Shown: piece after piece, positions 34,612-43,069 of the stretch | How the letters are laid out: every line of letters begins with the position of its first letter | Position numbering within the stretch: the first letter of the stretch is position 1 | Assembly (NCBI GenBank): GCA_937863995.1 | Contig: CALMIK010000096.1 | Coordinates: 1 to 64,000, forward strand | DNA from: an uncultured Chelatococcus sp. | GTDB taxonomy: Bacteria; Pseudomonadota; Alphaproteobacteria; Rhizobiales; Beijerinckiaceae | Length of the DNA stretch: 64,000 bases | Direction: 5' to 3' | Notes under the pieces: model-generated | Told to the model about the DNA's origin: nothing | What the model saw: only the letters and a program-made list of their open reading frames with translations | Databases searched by the model: none | Program-made: the position numbers and the translations under genes

Positions 34612-35334
34612 GTGTTCAATCGATTTCTGAAGCCCGAAACCCGGTTTGCCCGGCGCATGGCCCGGATCAAGCGCTGGGATGCGCCGATTATCGGGCGTTG
34701 GGACCGGTTCAGGGCGCATCTGAACATGCTGTTCGTCGATCACGGCATTTTTCGCGCCATCTATCTCAACCGCCATCGCGTGACTGAAAAGTTCTGGCGT
34801 GCGGCCCAGCCTTCGCCGGCTGACATCGGCCGCATTGCTGAAAGCGGCGTGCGCACCATTGTCAATCTTAGAGGCGGGCGCGAATATGGTTCGTGGCCGC
34901 TGGAGCGCGATGCATGCGCCGCCCATGGCCTGACGCTGACGGAGTTCGTCGTGCGCTCACGCGAGGCGCCGGCGAAAGAGACAATTGCGTCGGCTAAAGA
35001 GTTTTTTGACGCCCTTGAATATCCTGTGCTGATACACTGCAAATCGGGCGCGGACCGGGCTGGATTCATGTCGGCGCTTTATCTCATCCTGCATGAAGGA
35101 AAATCCGTCGATGAAGCGTCGCGGCAATTGTCGCTGCGCTATGGACACTTTCGCTTCGCGAAGACCGGCATCCTTGATGCGTTTTTCGACCTTTACCGCG
35201 AGGAGGGGGAAGCAGCAGGGCTGGATTTTCTCACCTGGGTGCAGACACGTTATGAGCCGGATAAATTGAAAGCCCGCTTCCGGCCCAGTTTTTGGTCCGG
35301 GCTTCTTGTCGACGGCGTGATGAAGCGGGAATGA
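34612..35334 (+). CDS. Protein tyrosine/dual-specificity phosphatase
   Basis: The 240-residue protein has the phosphatase signature C-x5-R as HCKSGADRAG (C143 and R149) and an upstream NLRGGREYGSWPLERDAC stretch containing the likely general-acid region. The N-terminal 50 residues are basic. The start is GTG with GGAG six bases upstream. The stop is one base from the glycosyltransferase start, so it leads a tight four-gene operon with envelope functions. Its substrate could be a protein or a phosphorylated lipid or sugar; I cannot decide. Confidence 0.85.
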   Translation: MFNRFLKPETRFARRMARIKRWDAPIIGRWDRFRAHLNMLFVDHGIFRAIYLNRHRVTEKFWRAAQPSPADIGRIAESGVRTIVNLRGGREYGSWPLERDACAAHGLTLTEFVVRSREAPAKETIASAKEFFDALEYPVLIHCKSGADRAGFMSALYLILHEGKSVDEASRQLSLRYGHFRFAKTGILDAFFDLYREEGEAAGLDFLTWVQTRYEPDKLKARFRPSFWSGLLVDGVMKRE

Positions 35335-35335
35335 C

Positions 35336-36532
35336 ATGAGTTTGCCGAACCATGCCGTGCAAGAGAGAGGCGTGCGGGAAGCCGGTGCGCCGCATCTCGT
35401 GTTTCTGGTCACCGAGGACTGGTTCTTCGTCTCCCACTTCTTGCCCATGGCGCGGGCGGCACGCGAGCTTGGCCTGCGGGTCACGGTGGTGGCGCGCGTG
35501 CGCGATCACCGTGCCGCGATCGAGGCCACCGGCGCGCGGGTCGTTGCGTTTGAGGCCGAGCGGCGAAGTCTCAATCCGGTCGCGATACTGCGGACGATGC
35601 TGGCGCTGCGCCGCGTGCTGCGGACGGAACGTCCCGATATCCTGCATTGCATCGCCTTGCGCGCCATTGTGCTTGGCGGGTTCGCCGCGCCGCGCGATGT
35701 CGCCACCGTGCACGCGTTGACCGGTCTGGGTTTCCTTGGCGCGCGCGTGGATTTTGTCGGCCGCGCAGCGCGCTTGGCTGTGCGCGGCCTGCGGCGCTTG
35801 ATGCTCGATGGGCCACGCACGCGTTACCTGTTCGAGAACGAGGATGACGCCATCGCGTTGGGGCTCGATCCGAACGACCGCAGCCGGGTTGCGCTGGCGG
35901 GGGGCGCCGGTGTCGATCCGGCGCAGTTTTCCGCCATGCCGGCGCAGCCGGGGGACGAACTGCGCGTTGCCGTGGTCGCCCGCATGCTGTGGTCGAAGGG
36001 GATCGACATTGCCGTCGAGGCCACGTCGCTGGCGAGGAAGGCTGGCGCGGCGGTCAGCCTGTCGCTTTACGGCGCGCCGGACCCGTCGAATCCCCGGGCT
36101 GTCCCCGAAGAGACGCTGCGCCGCTGGAGCGCGCTGCCCGGCGTCACCTGGCAGGGGCCGACGCGGGATGTCGCCGGTGTGTGGCGCAGCCATGACGTCG
36201 CGTGCCTGCCCTCGCGCGGCGGCGAGGGCTTGCCGCGCACCTTGCTGGAAGCCGGGGCGAGCGGGCGCGCCATCGTCACCACCGATGTGCCGGGTTGCCG
36301 TCGCCTTGTGCGCGACGGCGTGGAAGGATTTCTGGTGCCGCCGGGAGATGCCGAGGCGCTTGCCCGGGCATTCGTTTCGCTGGCAAATAATCCAGATGCA
36401 GTGCGGGAGATGGGGTTGGCCGCCCGCAGGCGCATCGAGGAAGGATTCACCGAGCGCCATGTGATGGAGACGGTCAAGACCCTCTATCGCGGTTTGCTCG
36501 GCAAGAGCGCGGATTGGAGCGCCGGGCCATGA
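35336..36532 (+). CDS. GT4-family glycosyltransferase
   Basis: The 398-residue protein has the GT-B fold. The N-terminal half opens HLVFLVTEDWFFVSHFLPMA. The C-terminal half has the GT4 donor-binding motifs VVARMLWSKGIDIAVEA and PSRGGEGLPRTLLEAGASG, where the EGLPRTLLEA stretch holds the E-x7-E element. It most likely adds a sugar to a lipid-linked or surface glycan. The gene is flanked by the phosphatase (one-base gap) and the methyltransferase (four-base overlap). The acceptor is unknown. Confidence 0.87.
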   Translation: MSLPNHAVQERGVREAGAPHLVFLVTEDWFFVSHFLPMARAARELGLRVTVVARVRDHRAAIEATGARVVAFEAERRSLNPVAILRTMLALRRVLRTERPDILHCIALRAIVLGGFAAPRDVATVHALTGLGFLGARVDFVGRAARLAVRGLRRLMLDGPRTRYLFENEDDAIALGLDPNDRSRVALAGGAGVDPAQFSAMPAQPGDELRVAVVARMLWSKGIDIAVEATSLARKAGAAVSLSLYGAPDPSNPRAVPEETLRRWSALPGVTWQGPTRDVAGVWRSHDVACLPSRGGEGLPRTLLEAGASGRAIVTTDVPGCRRLVRDGVEGFLVPPGDAEALARAFVSLANNPDAVREMGLAARRRIEEGFTERHVMETVKTLYRGLLGKSADWSAGP

Positions 36533-37188
36533 TCTCGGATCGAGCGGCATTCATCCGCACGCACACGCGGTGCATCGCCACGCCGCACGCGCCGGAAATC
36601 GTGCTCCACGTTGCAGACGAGGCAACGGCGCTGTGGCTGAAGACCGAGGAAGAACTGGGGCAGATCGGGCTGCCGCCGCCGTTCTGGGCCTTTGCCTGGG
36701 CTGGCGGGCAGGCGTTGGCGCGCTACGTGCTCGACCATCCGCATGTCGTTGCCGGCAAGCGGGTGCTGGATTTCGCGTCCGGCTCCGGCCTCGTCGCCAT
36801 TGCCGCCGCCCTTGCCGGTGCGCGCGAGGTAGAGGCGGCCGACATCGACGGCTTCGCCATCGAGGCGATTGCCATCAATGCCGTGACGAACGGCGTGGAC
36901 GTCATCCCCCGGCATGCGAACCTGATCGGCGTCGACGAGGGCTGGGATGTCGTGCTTGCAGGAGACATCTGCTACGAGCGCGATCTCGCGGCTGCCGTGA
37001 CGGCGTGGCTTGAGCAACTGATTGCGCGCGGCGCGTCGGTGCTGATCGGCGACCCCGGCCGCAGCTATCTGCCGCGCGAGAGGCTGACCGCGCTTGCCAC
37101 CTACAAGGTGCCGGTGACACGGGCGCTCGAGGATACCGAGATCAAGACGTCTCACGTCTGGGCGCTGCGCGCCGGCGAACCCGAATGA
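36529..37188 (+). CDS. Class I SAM methyltransferase (ETFB-lysine/PrmA-like)
   Basis: The 219-residue protein has the SAM-binding motif VLDFASGSGLVAIAAALAGA at about residues 79-98 and the acidic EAADIDGFAIEAI motif after it. The PPPFWAFAWAGGQALARYVL stretch upstream is typical of the family that trimethylates lysines of the electron-transfer flavoprotein beta subunit. The start overlaps the glycosyltransferase stop by four bases, with GGAG nine bases upstream. The target in this bacterium is not certain, because no electron-transfer flavoprotein genes lie nearby. Confidence 0.83.
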   Translation: MISDRAAFIRTHTRCIATPHAPEIVLHVADEATALWLKTEEELGQIGLPPPFWAFAWAGGQALARYVLDHPHVVAGKRVLDFASGSGLVAIAAALAGAREVEAADIDGFAIEAIAINAVTNGVDVIPRHANLIGVDEGWDVVLAGDICYERDLAAAVTAWLEQLIARGASVLIGDPGRSYLPRERLTALATYKVPVTRALEDTEIKTSHVWALRAGEPE

Positions 37189-37221
37189 TGAGCCGGCGAA
37201 TATAACCTTGCGCATCGCCGG

Positions 37222-39135
37222 GTGCCCAAAAGGCGCCCGTTGACGATTGTGTGCTTTCAGGACCGCATCGAAGGTGAATCCCAGGTGTCTGACAACTCCT
37301 CCGACAACTCTTCCGTGAAGCCGGCCTCGCGCGATCGCCGGTCGATGCTGGGCAACCTGCTGCCGGCGGCGTTCAGGCGCGGCGATACGGTTCCGACCAT
37401 TCGCCGCCTGTGGCGGGAGTGGGTGCGCCCGCACCGGAGGGCGCTCGGCCTCGTGCTGGTGCTGATCGCCGTCATCGCCGCCACGACGGCGCTTTATCCC
37501 ATCCTGATCAAGGAAGCCTATGACGCCTTCACGGCGCGCGATGCGAGCGCGGTCATGCTGGCGCCAGTGTTCGTCATCGTCATCACCAGCGTCAAGGGGT
37601 TTGCCCTGCTCGGCCAGACCGTGCTCACCAACCGGGTGATCGCGCGCATCGAAGCCGACATGCAAACCGCGCTCTACACCCACCTGATCGACGCCGACCT
37701 CGCCCAGCTCGGCCGCGAGAGCCCGGCCACCCTGACCCAGCGCTTCACGACCGATTTCGCCTATATCAAGGAAGCGCTCACGCGCCTCTTCACGGTGCTG
37801 CTGCGTGATGGCGCGACCGTCGTGGCGCTGGTCGGGGCCATGTTGTGGATCGATCCGACGCTGACGCTCGTCGCCGGTCTCGTCGCGCCCTTCATCGCCC
37901 AGCCGGTGGCGCGGCTGGGCAAGAAGCTGCGCCGTGTCGCCACCTCGACGCAGGAGGAAATGGGCGCGATGGCGAATCTGGTGTCGGAAAGCTTAGCTGG
38001 CGCAAGAGTTGCCAAGGTCTTCGGACTCGAAGGTTATCTGAAGGGGCGGGCGGCGCAGGCGTTCGAGACCGTTCGCGATCTCAAGGTCAAGGCCGCCAAC
38101 GCCCGTGGCCGTCTCGATCCGCTGCTCGAGATCGGCGGCGGCGTTGCGGTGGCGCTGGTGCTGGTGCTCATCGGCTGGCGCATCGTCGAAGGCCGCAGCA
38201 CGGTCGGCGAGTTCACCGGGTTCGTCACCGCTTTGCTGATGGCGGCCCAGCCGGTGCGCTCCATCGGCAACCTCAACGCCATCGTGCAGGAGGCCATGGC
38301 GGCGCTGCGCCGCTACTACGACATTCTCGACGTGCCGCCCACCATCGTCGACCGGCCCGGCGCGCGCCCGCTCACGCCCGGCCCCGGCGCGCTGTCGTTT
38401 CGCGACTTGCGCTTTCGCTACCGCGATGACGTGACCGCGCTCGACGGTATCGATGTCGACCTGCCGCCCGGCAAGATGACGGCCCTCGTTGGCCGGTCGG
38501 GGTCGGGCAAGTCGAGCCTCATGGCGCTGGTGCCGCGTCTCTATGACGTGTCGGAGGGCGCGGTGCTGATCGACGGGCAGGACGTGCGCGACGTCACGCT
38601 GGCGAGCCTGCGCGCGCACGTCGCCGTTGTCAGCCAGGAGGTCGTGCTGTTCGACGATACCATCCGCGCCAACATCGGCTTCGGCAGGGCCGGCGCGTCG
38701 CAGGCCGAGATCGAGGCGGCGGCGCGGGCGGCGGCGGCGCACGCTTTCATTGCCGCTCTGCCGGAAGGCTACGATACGCGCGTCGGCACGGGCGGCTCGC
38801 GCCTGTCGGGTGGTGAACGCCAGCGCGTGTCGCTGGCGCGCGCCATTCTCAAGGACGCGCCCATCCTGATGCTCGACGAGGCGACGAGCGCCCTCGACGC
38901 CGAGGCCGAACGTCTGGTGCAGGATGCACTGGCCCGCCTCACGGCGGGACGCACGACGCTGGTCATCGCCCACCGGCTGTCGACGGTGCGCCGCGCCGAC
39001 CTCATCCTGGTGATGGACCATGGCCGCATCGTCGAGCGCGGCACCCATGAAGAGCTTGTGGCACACGGCGGCATCTACGCCCGCCTGCAACGCCTGCAGC
39101 TCACGGACGACATTGAAGTCATTGACAAAATATGA
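37222..39135 (+). CDS. MsbA-type ABC transporter (permease fused to ATPase)
   Basis: The protein has up to 637 residues: a basic, poorly conserved N-terminus of about 70 residues, a six-helix ABC exporter membrane domain (about residues 75-350), and an ATPase domain. The ATPase has Walker A VGRSGSGKSS, signature LSGGERQR, Walker B ILMLDEATSALD and the H-loop IAHRLSTV. Such half-transporters flip lipid A or other lipids, or export glycans or peptides. The start is uncertain: GTG codons at 37222, 37249 and 37285 are possible and none has a strong binding site. It closes the phosphatase, glycosyltransferase, methyltransferase operon. Confidence 0.85.
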   Translation: MPKRRPLTIVCFQDRIEGESQVSDNSSDNSSVKPASRDRRSMLGNLLPAAFRRGDTVPTIRRLWREWVRPHRRALGLVLVLIAVIAATTALYPILIKEAYDAFTARDASAVMLAPVFVIVITSVKGFALLGQTVLTNRVIARIEADMQTALYTHLIDADLAQLGRESPATLTQRFTTDFAYIKEALTRLFTVLLRDGATVVALVGAMLWIDPTLTLVAGLVAPFIAQPVARLGKKLRRVATSTQEEMGAMANLVSESLAGARVAKVFGLEGYLKGRAAQAFETVRDLKVKAANARGRLDPLLEIGGGVAVALVLVLIGWRIVEGRSTVGEFTGFVTALLMAAQPVRSIGNLNAIVQEAMAALRRYYDILDVPPTIVDRPGARPLTPGPGALSFRDLRFRYRDDVTALDGIDVDLPPGKMTALVGRSGSGKSSLMALVPRLYDVSEGAVLIDGQDVRDVTLASLRAHVAVVSQEVVLFDDTIRANIGFGRAGASQAEIEAAARAAAAHAFIAALPEGYDTRVGTGGSRLSGGERQRVSLARAILKDAPILMLDEATSALDAEAERLVQDALARLTAGRTTLVIAHRLSTVRRADLILVMDHGRIVERGTHEELVAHGGIYARLQRLQLTDDIEVIDKI

Positions 39136-39288
39136 AAGTGCTGCCGACGCTTATGTTGAAGCGATTTACATTATTGTGACGACATTCGCCTCCGGCTTAA
39201 CAACACGGCTCCGCTCAAGAAAATAAATAACTGGTGCAACGGTCAGGCTCCTCTTACGTTAATATGTCATTAACCACAGGAGCTATTC

Positions 39289-40158
39289 ATGCTTGATGCA
39301 AAGAAGCTACTTGATGCGCTCATCGGCTCGGCGGCAGCTGGCCCGTCGTCCCGCGCTCCTTCCGGTTCCGCTGCATTCCCTGAGGACGGCGCTTCCGCCG
39401 GCACCGCTTCCCAGGCCAGCGCTTTCGACGGCGTCACGGACCTGCTTGGCAGCGTCGTGGGGCAGCTCACCGGCAAGCAGGGCGCGCAACCGGGCTCGGT
39501 GACGGAAGCCGGCGCCGATCTGGTCACGCAGGCGCGTGAGTATTTGAACACGGCTCAGGGGCGCAATATCGCCAGCGCCGTGGCCGGTGGCCTCGCCGGG
39601 TTGCTGCTCGGCTCGCGCGGCGGCGGAAAGTCCGTCACGTCGTCGGCCGCGAGCCTCGGCGGCATCGCTCTCATCGGCGGCCTGGCCTATAAGGCATATC
39701 AGGGTTGGCAGCAGGGCCATGCCCCCGCCGCGTTGGCGGCCGAGCCGATCCCGGTGCCTCCCGCGGCGTCGGCCTTCGGCGTGGAAGGTGCCTCGCAGGA
39801 TACGGCGCTCGTGCTGCTGCGCGCCACCATTGCCGCTGCTGCTTCCGACGGCGAGATCGATACCGAAGAGCGTGGCCGGATCATCGGCAACCTCACCAAT
39901 GTCGGCTTCCAGGCCGAGGCGGCGAAGTTCCTCGACCGGGAATTCGCCAATCCGGCGACGATTACCCAGCTTGCTTCCGCCGCGACGAGCGAGGAGCTTG
40001 CCGTAGAGATCTACACCGCCGCGCGTCTGGCCATCGAGCCCGACACGGAGAAGGAACAGGCGTTCCTCGCCGAGCTCGCGGAAGCGCTGTCGCTGGCGCC
40101 GGAGCTCGTGGCGCATATCGACGCCGCCGCTCTCGGGGCCAAGGAAGACGCCGTATGA
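39289..40158 (+). CDS. DUF533 / TerB-like inner-membrane protein
   Basis: The 289-residue protein opens with MLDAKKLLDALIG, typical of DUF533. It has a Gly-rich membrane-like segment (ASAVAGGLAGLLLGSRGGGK, about residues 93-112) and a second one (ASLGGIALIGGLAYKAYQGW). A TerB-like helical domain rich in acidic residues makes up the C-terminal half. TerB-like domains occur in tellurite and stress proteins, but the function of DUF533 is not established. The start has ACAGGAGC upstream. A strong terminator follows, so the gene stands alone. Confidence 0.85.
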   Translation: MLDAKKLLDALIGSAAAGPSSRAPSGSAAFPEDGASAGTASQASAFDGVTDLLGSVVGQLTGKQGAQPGSVTEAGADLVTQAREYLNTAQGRNIASAVAGGLAGLLLGSRGGGKSVTSSAASLGGIALIGGLAYKAYQGWQQGHAPAALAAEPIPVPPAASAFGVEGASQDTALVLLRATIAAAASDGEIDTEERGRIIGNLTNVGFQAEAAKFLDREFANPATITQLASAATSEELAVEIYTAARLAIEPDTEKEQAFLAELAEALSLAPELVAHIDAAALGAKEDAV

Positions 40159-40209
40159 GGCTGGCCGCCCAGAAGCGGACACCGTTTTAGGGAAAGACCG
40201 AACGGGACG

Positions 40210-40253
40210 GGTTGCGCGGCCATCGTTTTGCGGGCTGCCGCGCAACCTTTTTT
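40210..40253 (+). terminator. Rho-independent terminator after the DUF533 gene
   Basis: GGTTGCGCGGC (40210-40220) pairs with GCCGCGCAACC (40237-40247), followed by six T residues. It has a perfect 11-base stem. Confidence 0.9.
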
Positions 40254-40851
40254 GCCTGCCGCGGGTTTTGCGCCGGTGGCGGATGAAGCATAAAATTCAA
40301 TGTGATCGGCGCGATGTGCGGATTAAGGCGCGCCGGCAAAACATCCGGCCCCGATGCCCCCGATGCCCTTCCGGCGCAACCGTGAACAGCGTCCCGCGCA
40401 ACGCTTCACCGGTTGATTTCGGCATCGGTTGCGAAGATTGTGTCGGAAACGGACAAGCCGTTAGGCGCACATGCAGCGCCAGAGAAAAACCCCGGAAAAC
40501 GCCCGGAAACAACGCCGATGACGCCAGTATTCGCTTCTCATTGCGGCAACCGCCGCGTTTGTACCGGTTGCGGTTCCCGCGTCGGTGCATGCGGCTGTTT
40601 CGGGCTTTTCGTGGATATTTCATAGGGAGCGGGCCGGTATGGCTTCGCTCCTTTTTTCGCCGGGAAGCCACGGTCCGCGCGGCTGTCGCGCCCCGGTGGC
40701 GCCATGAAAGATGCGCGATGAAAGATATTGGACAGGTGAGGATGACCACGACAGAATATGAAGGCGCGGGAACGGCACCGCGCACAAGGGTTTCGGCCAG
40801 CCTCGCACAAGGGCTGCCGGTATCGTGGGCGCCCGTTCAAGGAGGTGCGCG
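40254..40851. other. Gene-poor region with a second terminator-like hairpin
   Basis: Nearly 600 bases carry no credible protein gene: open frames exist, but their translations are Arg- and Pro-rich with no motif. A hairpin, GGAGCG (40626-40631) with CGCTCC (40646-40651) and six T residues, lies in the middle on the plus strand. It is preceded by no gene, so it may end a small RNA. A short direct repeat ATGAAAGAT occurs at about 40704 and 40719. The last 15 bases hold the binding site of the next gene. Confidence 0.5.
40626..40657 (+). terminator. Orphan terminator-like hairpin
   Basis: The six-base arms GGAGCG and CGCTCC enclose a 14-base loop and are followed by TTTTTT. No protein gene lies between the previous terminator (40253) and this one. 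It is the best sign of a non-coding transcript of up to about 370 bases here. Confidence 0.5.
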
Positions 40852-41724
40852 TTGACTTCCATCCACGAACGCCGCCGAATTTTTCGCAGGCTGAACGAAT
40901 CGTCCGGCACCCATGTCCTGCCCAATCCCTGGAATGTCGGCAGCGCGCGCTATCTCGAGCATCTCGGTTTCAAGGCTCTGTCGACGACGAGCGCCGGCAT
41001 TGCCTTCGCGGACGGCTTTCCCGATACAGACTGGGCCGTGCCGCGCGAGGTCATGCTCAAGCATATCCGCGAGATCGTTGAAGCAACCGATCTGCCGGTG
41101 ATCGCCGATTTTGAATCCGGCTACGCCAACGAGCCGGAGGATGTGGCCCGCAACGTGGTGCTCTGTATCAACACCGGTGTCGCCGGCATCATGATCGAGG
41201 ACACGACACCCGATCACCAGCGGCCGTTCTATCCCCTCGAACTGGCGGTCGAGCGCATCCGCGCGGCGCGTGCCGCCATCGATTCCAGCGCCACCGGCAT
41301 CGCGCTGATCGCGGGGGTCGAGCGCCTGACCAACAACCACGAAGAATCGCTCACAAGCATCATCGACCGTCTCAAGGCCTATGTCGCCGCCGGCGCGGAA
41401 GGCGTGCACGTGCCGGGCATCGTCGATCCCGAGGCCATCATCACCATCGTGAAGGCGGTTGCCCCGCGCCCGGTGAGCATCGTCGTGGAGCCGGGATCGG
41501 GCTTCACCATCAGGAATTACGCAGAGCTTGGCGTGCGCTGGCTCAGCAGCGGCTCCGGCATGTGCCGCGCCGCCTGGGGCGGCTTCATGCGCGCCGCCGA
41601 GGAAGTCGCGCATCAGGGCAGTTTCTCCACCCTGCGCGACGCGGTGCCGTTCTCGCAGATCAACCAGTTCTTTCGGCAGGACCTGCGCAAGGGACGCAAA
41701 CGCCCCCAGAGTCAGGGCGACTGA
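40852..41724 (+). CDS. Isocitrate lyase / PEP mutase-superfamily protein
   Basis: The 290-residue protein has the superfamily TIM-barrel motifs PNPWNVGSAR, TTSAGIAFADGFPD, LPVIADFESGY and AGIMIEDTTPD. The catalytic Cys motif of the lyases (KKCGH or KRCGH) is absent; the loop after IEDTTPD reads HQRPFYPLE. It is therefore more likely a mutase, hydrolase or decarboxylase-type member acting on an alpha-oxo acid. The start is a TTG with the very strong AAGGAGGTG four bases upstream; the GTG at 40825 has none. No phosphonate genes lie nearby. Confidence 0.83.
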   Translation: MTSIHERRRIFRRLNESSGTHVLPNPWNVGSARYLEHLGFKALSTTSAGIAFADGFPDTDWAVPREVMLKHIREIVEATDLPVIADFESGYANEPEDVARNVVLCINTGVAGIMIEDTTPDHQRPFYPLELAVERIRAARAAIDSSATGIALIAGVERLTNNHEESLTSIIDRLKAYVAAGAEGVHVPGIVDPEAIITIVKAVAPRPVSIVVEPGSGFTIRNYAELGVRWLSSGSGMCRAAWGGFMRAAEEVAHQGSFSTLRDAVPFSQINQFFRQDLRKGRKRPQSQGD

Positions 41725-41837
41725 GGGCACGACAGCCGCCGGCCCGGCAAAGCCCCGGGCAAGCCAGTCGGCTTATCAAGGCAGGGATCGTGCCGAACGG
41801 TCCCCTTGCATCGCAGCCCTGATGAGCCGGTCGCTTC

Positions 41838-43043
41838 ATGTTGCATTCCGATATCCTGCTGTCGATCTGCGTGCCCACGTTCAACCGCCGCTTCCTGCTC
41901 GAACGCAATATCACGTTCCACCTTGAGCATTTTCGCCGGCTATCTATCCCGTTCGAGCTGGTCGTCGTCGACGACTGCTCCACCGACGATACCGCCGATT
42001 ATCTCGCCCTTGCCGCCGGCGAACCCGAGGTTCGGGTTTTTCGCCGCGCGGTAAATTCCGGTTTCGTCAGCAATTATGCCTTCGCCATGCGGCGCGCGCG
42101 TGGACGTTACGCGCTCTTTCTCGGCGACGACGACCTGCTGATCCCCGAAAAGGTGGCCGATTATCTTGCGCTGCTTGAAAGCGATCCCGGAATCGGCGTG
42201 GTTCAGGCGCCGTGGATGTTGGTCGACGCGCGCCAGGGCGGCGGTGATCTCGGCACCTTCTATCAGGTCCCCCAACCGGTGCGGCATGCACGCGGCGATT
42301 TCCGCGCCCTGCTCGATTTTGTCTTCGACCATCACGTCTTCCCGGAGTTCATGATCGTCCGCCGCGATGTGCTGGCGAAGAGTGTGTCGGGTACGACGCC
42401 CTTTATCTTCTGGGCCTACCTGTTCACCGCTCGCGCGCTGGAGGTGGCTGACGTGCTGTTCGCGCCGGAGCCCTTCGCGCGGGTGACGGTGGCGTCCGAC
42501 GATCCGCGCCTGCAGCAGGGCAATCGCGAATGCATGTTCGAGTGGGACAGGTATCGCGGCGGGCTGGAATATCTCGCCGCGCGCATGTGGCGTGGTGAGG
42601 AGCCGGACGAGGCGCAGCGGCGCCATATCACGGACCACATCACCGATTTCATGCTGATCCGCCAGTCTGTTGCGCTGGACCTGCATCTCGAAGCCGGGAA
42701 CTGGGCGGAGGCCTATATCCTGTACCATCGGATGGCGGCCTGCCGCCCGCTGCGCTTCCCGGACGACATGCTGCGCACGGTTGGCAAGATGGCGGGGATA
42801 GCGACCGCGGCTTCGGAGGCGGCTGCGTTCGCCGCGCTGCCGGCGGTGGTGGACCCGCTGATGACCGACGCCCTCATATCCCGGCTGCCCGCTTCGGTGC
42901 GCGAGGGCCTGACCCGCGACCTGCCAGCACCGGGGGACACACGAGCGCGTGCCTGGCTCAGGGTGTCGCCCGGTTTCGGCGAGCCGCTGCGGGAGGGCGA
43001 CGCGGCGTTCGACATCCCCGACTACGTCGCCCAGTTCGGCTGA
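41838..43043 (+). CDS. GT2-family glycosyltransferase
   Basis: The 401-residue protein begins with the GT-A fold: LLSICVPTFNRRFLLERNI, then VVVDDCSTDDTADYL, and the metal-binding LFLGDDDLL near residue 95. The C-terminal 180 residues are not recognisable. The gene lies 26 bases ahead of UDP-galactopyranose mutase, which makes UDP-galactofuranose. A galactofuranosyl or related sugar transfer to a surface polysaccharide is therefore plausible, but the donor is an inference from context. Confidence 0.85.
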   Translation: MLHSDILLSICVPTFNRRFLLERNITFHLEHFRRLSIPFELVVVDDCSTDDTADYLALAAGEPEVRVFRRAVNSGFVSNYAFAMRRARGRYALFLGDDDLLIPEKVADYLALLESDPGIGVVQAPWMLVDARQGGGDLGTFYQVPQPVRHARGDFRALLDFVFDHHVFPEFMIVRRDVLAKSVSGTTPFIFWAYLFTARALEVADVLFAPEPFARVTVASDDPRLQQGNRECMFEWDRYRGGLEYLAARMWRGEEPDEAQRRHITDHITDFMLIRQSVALDLHLEAGNWAEAYILYHRMAACRPLRFPDDMLRTVGKMAGIATAASEAAAFAALPAVVDPLMTDALISRLPASVREGLTRDLPAPGDTRARAWLRVSPGFGEPLREGDAAFDIPDYVAQFG

Positions 43044-43069
43044 CAGCGCATTTTCCCGGTGGGGATGAG

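Noticed and set aside
40268..40855. Open frame of 195 residues before the PEP mutase-family gene
   Set aside because: It spans a terminator-like hairpin, has no motif and no ribosome binding site, and its composition is that of chance translation.
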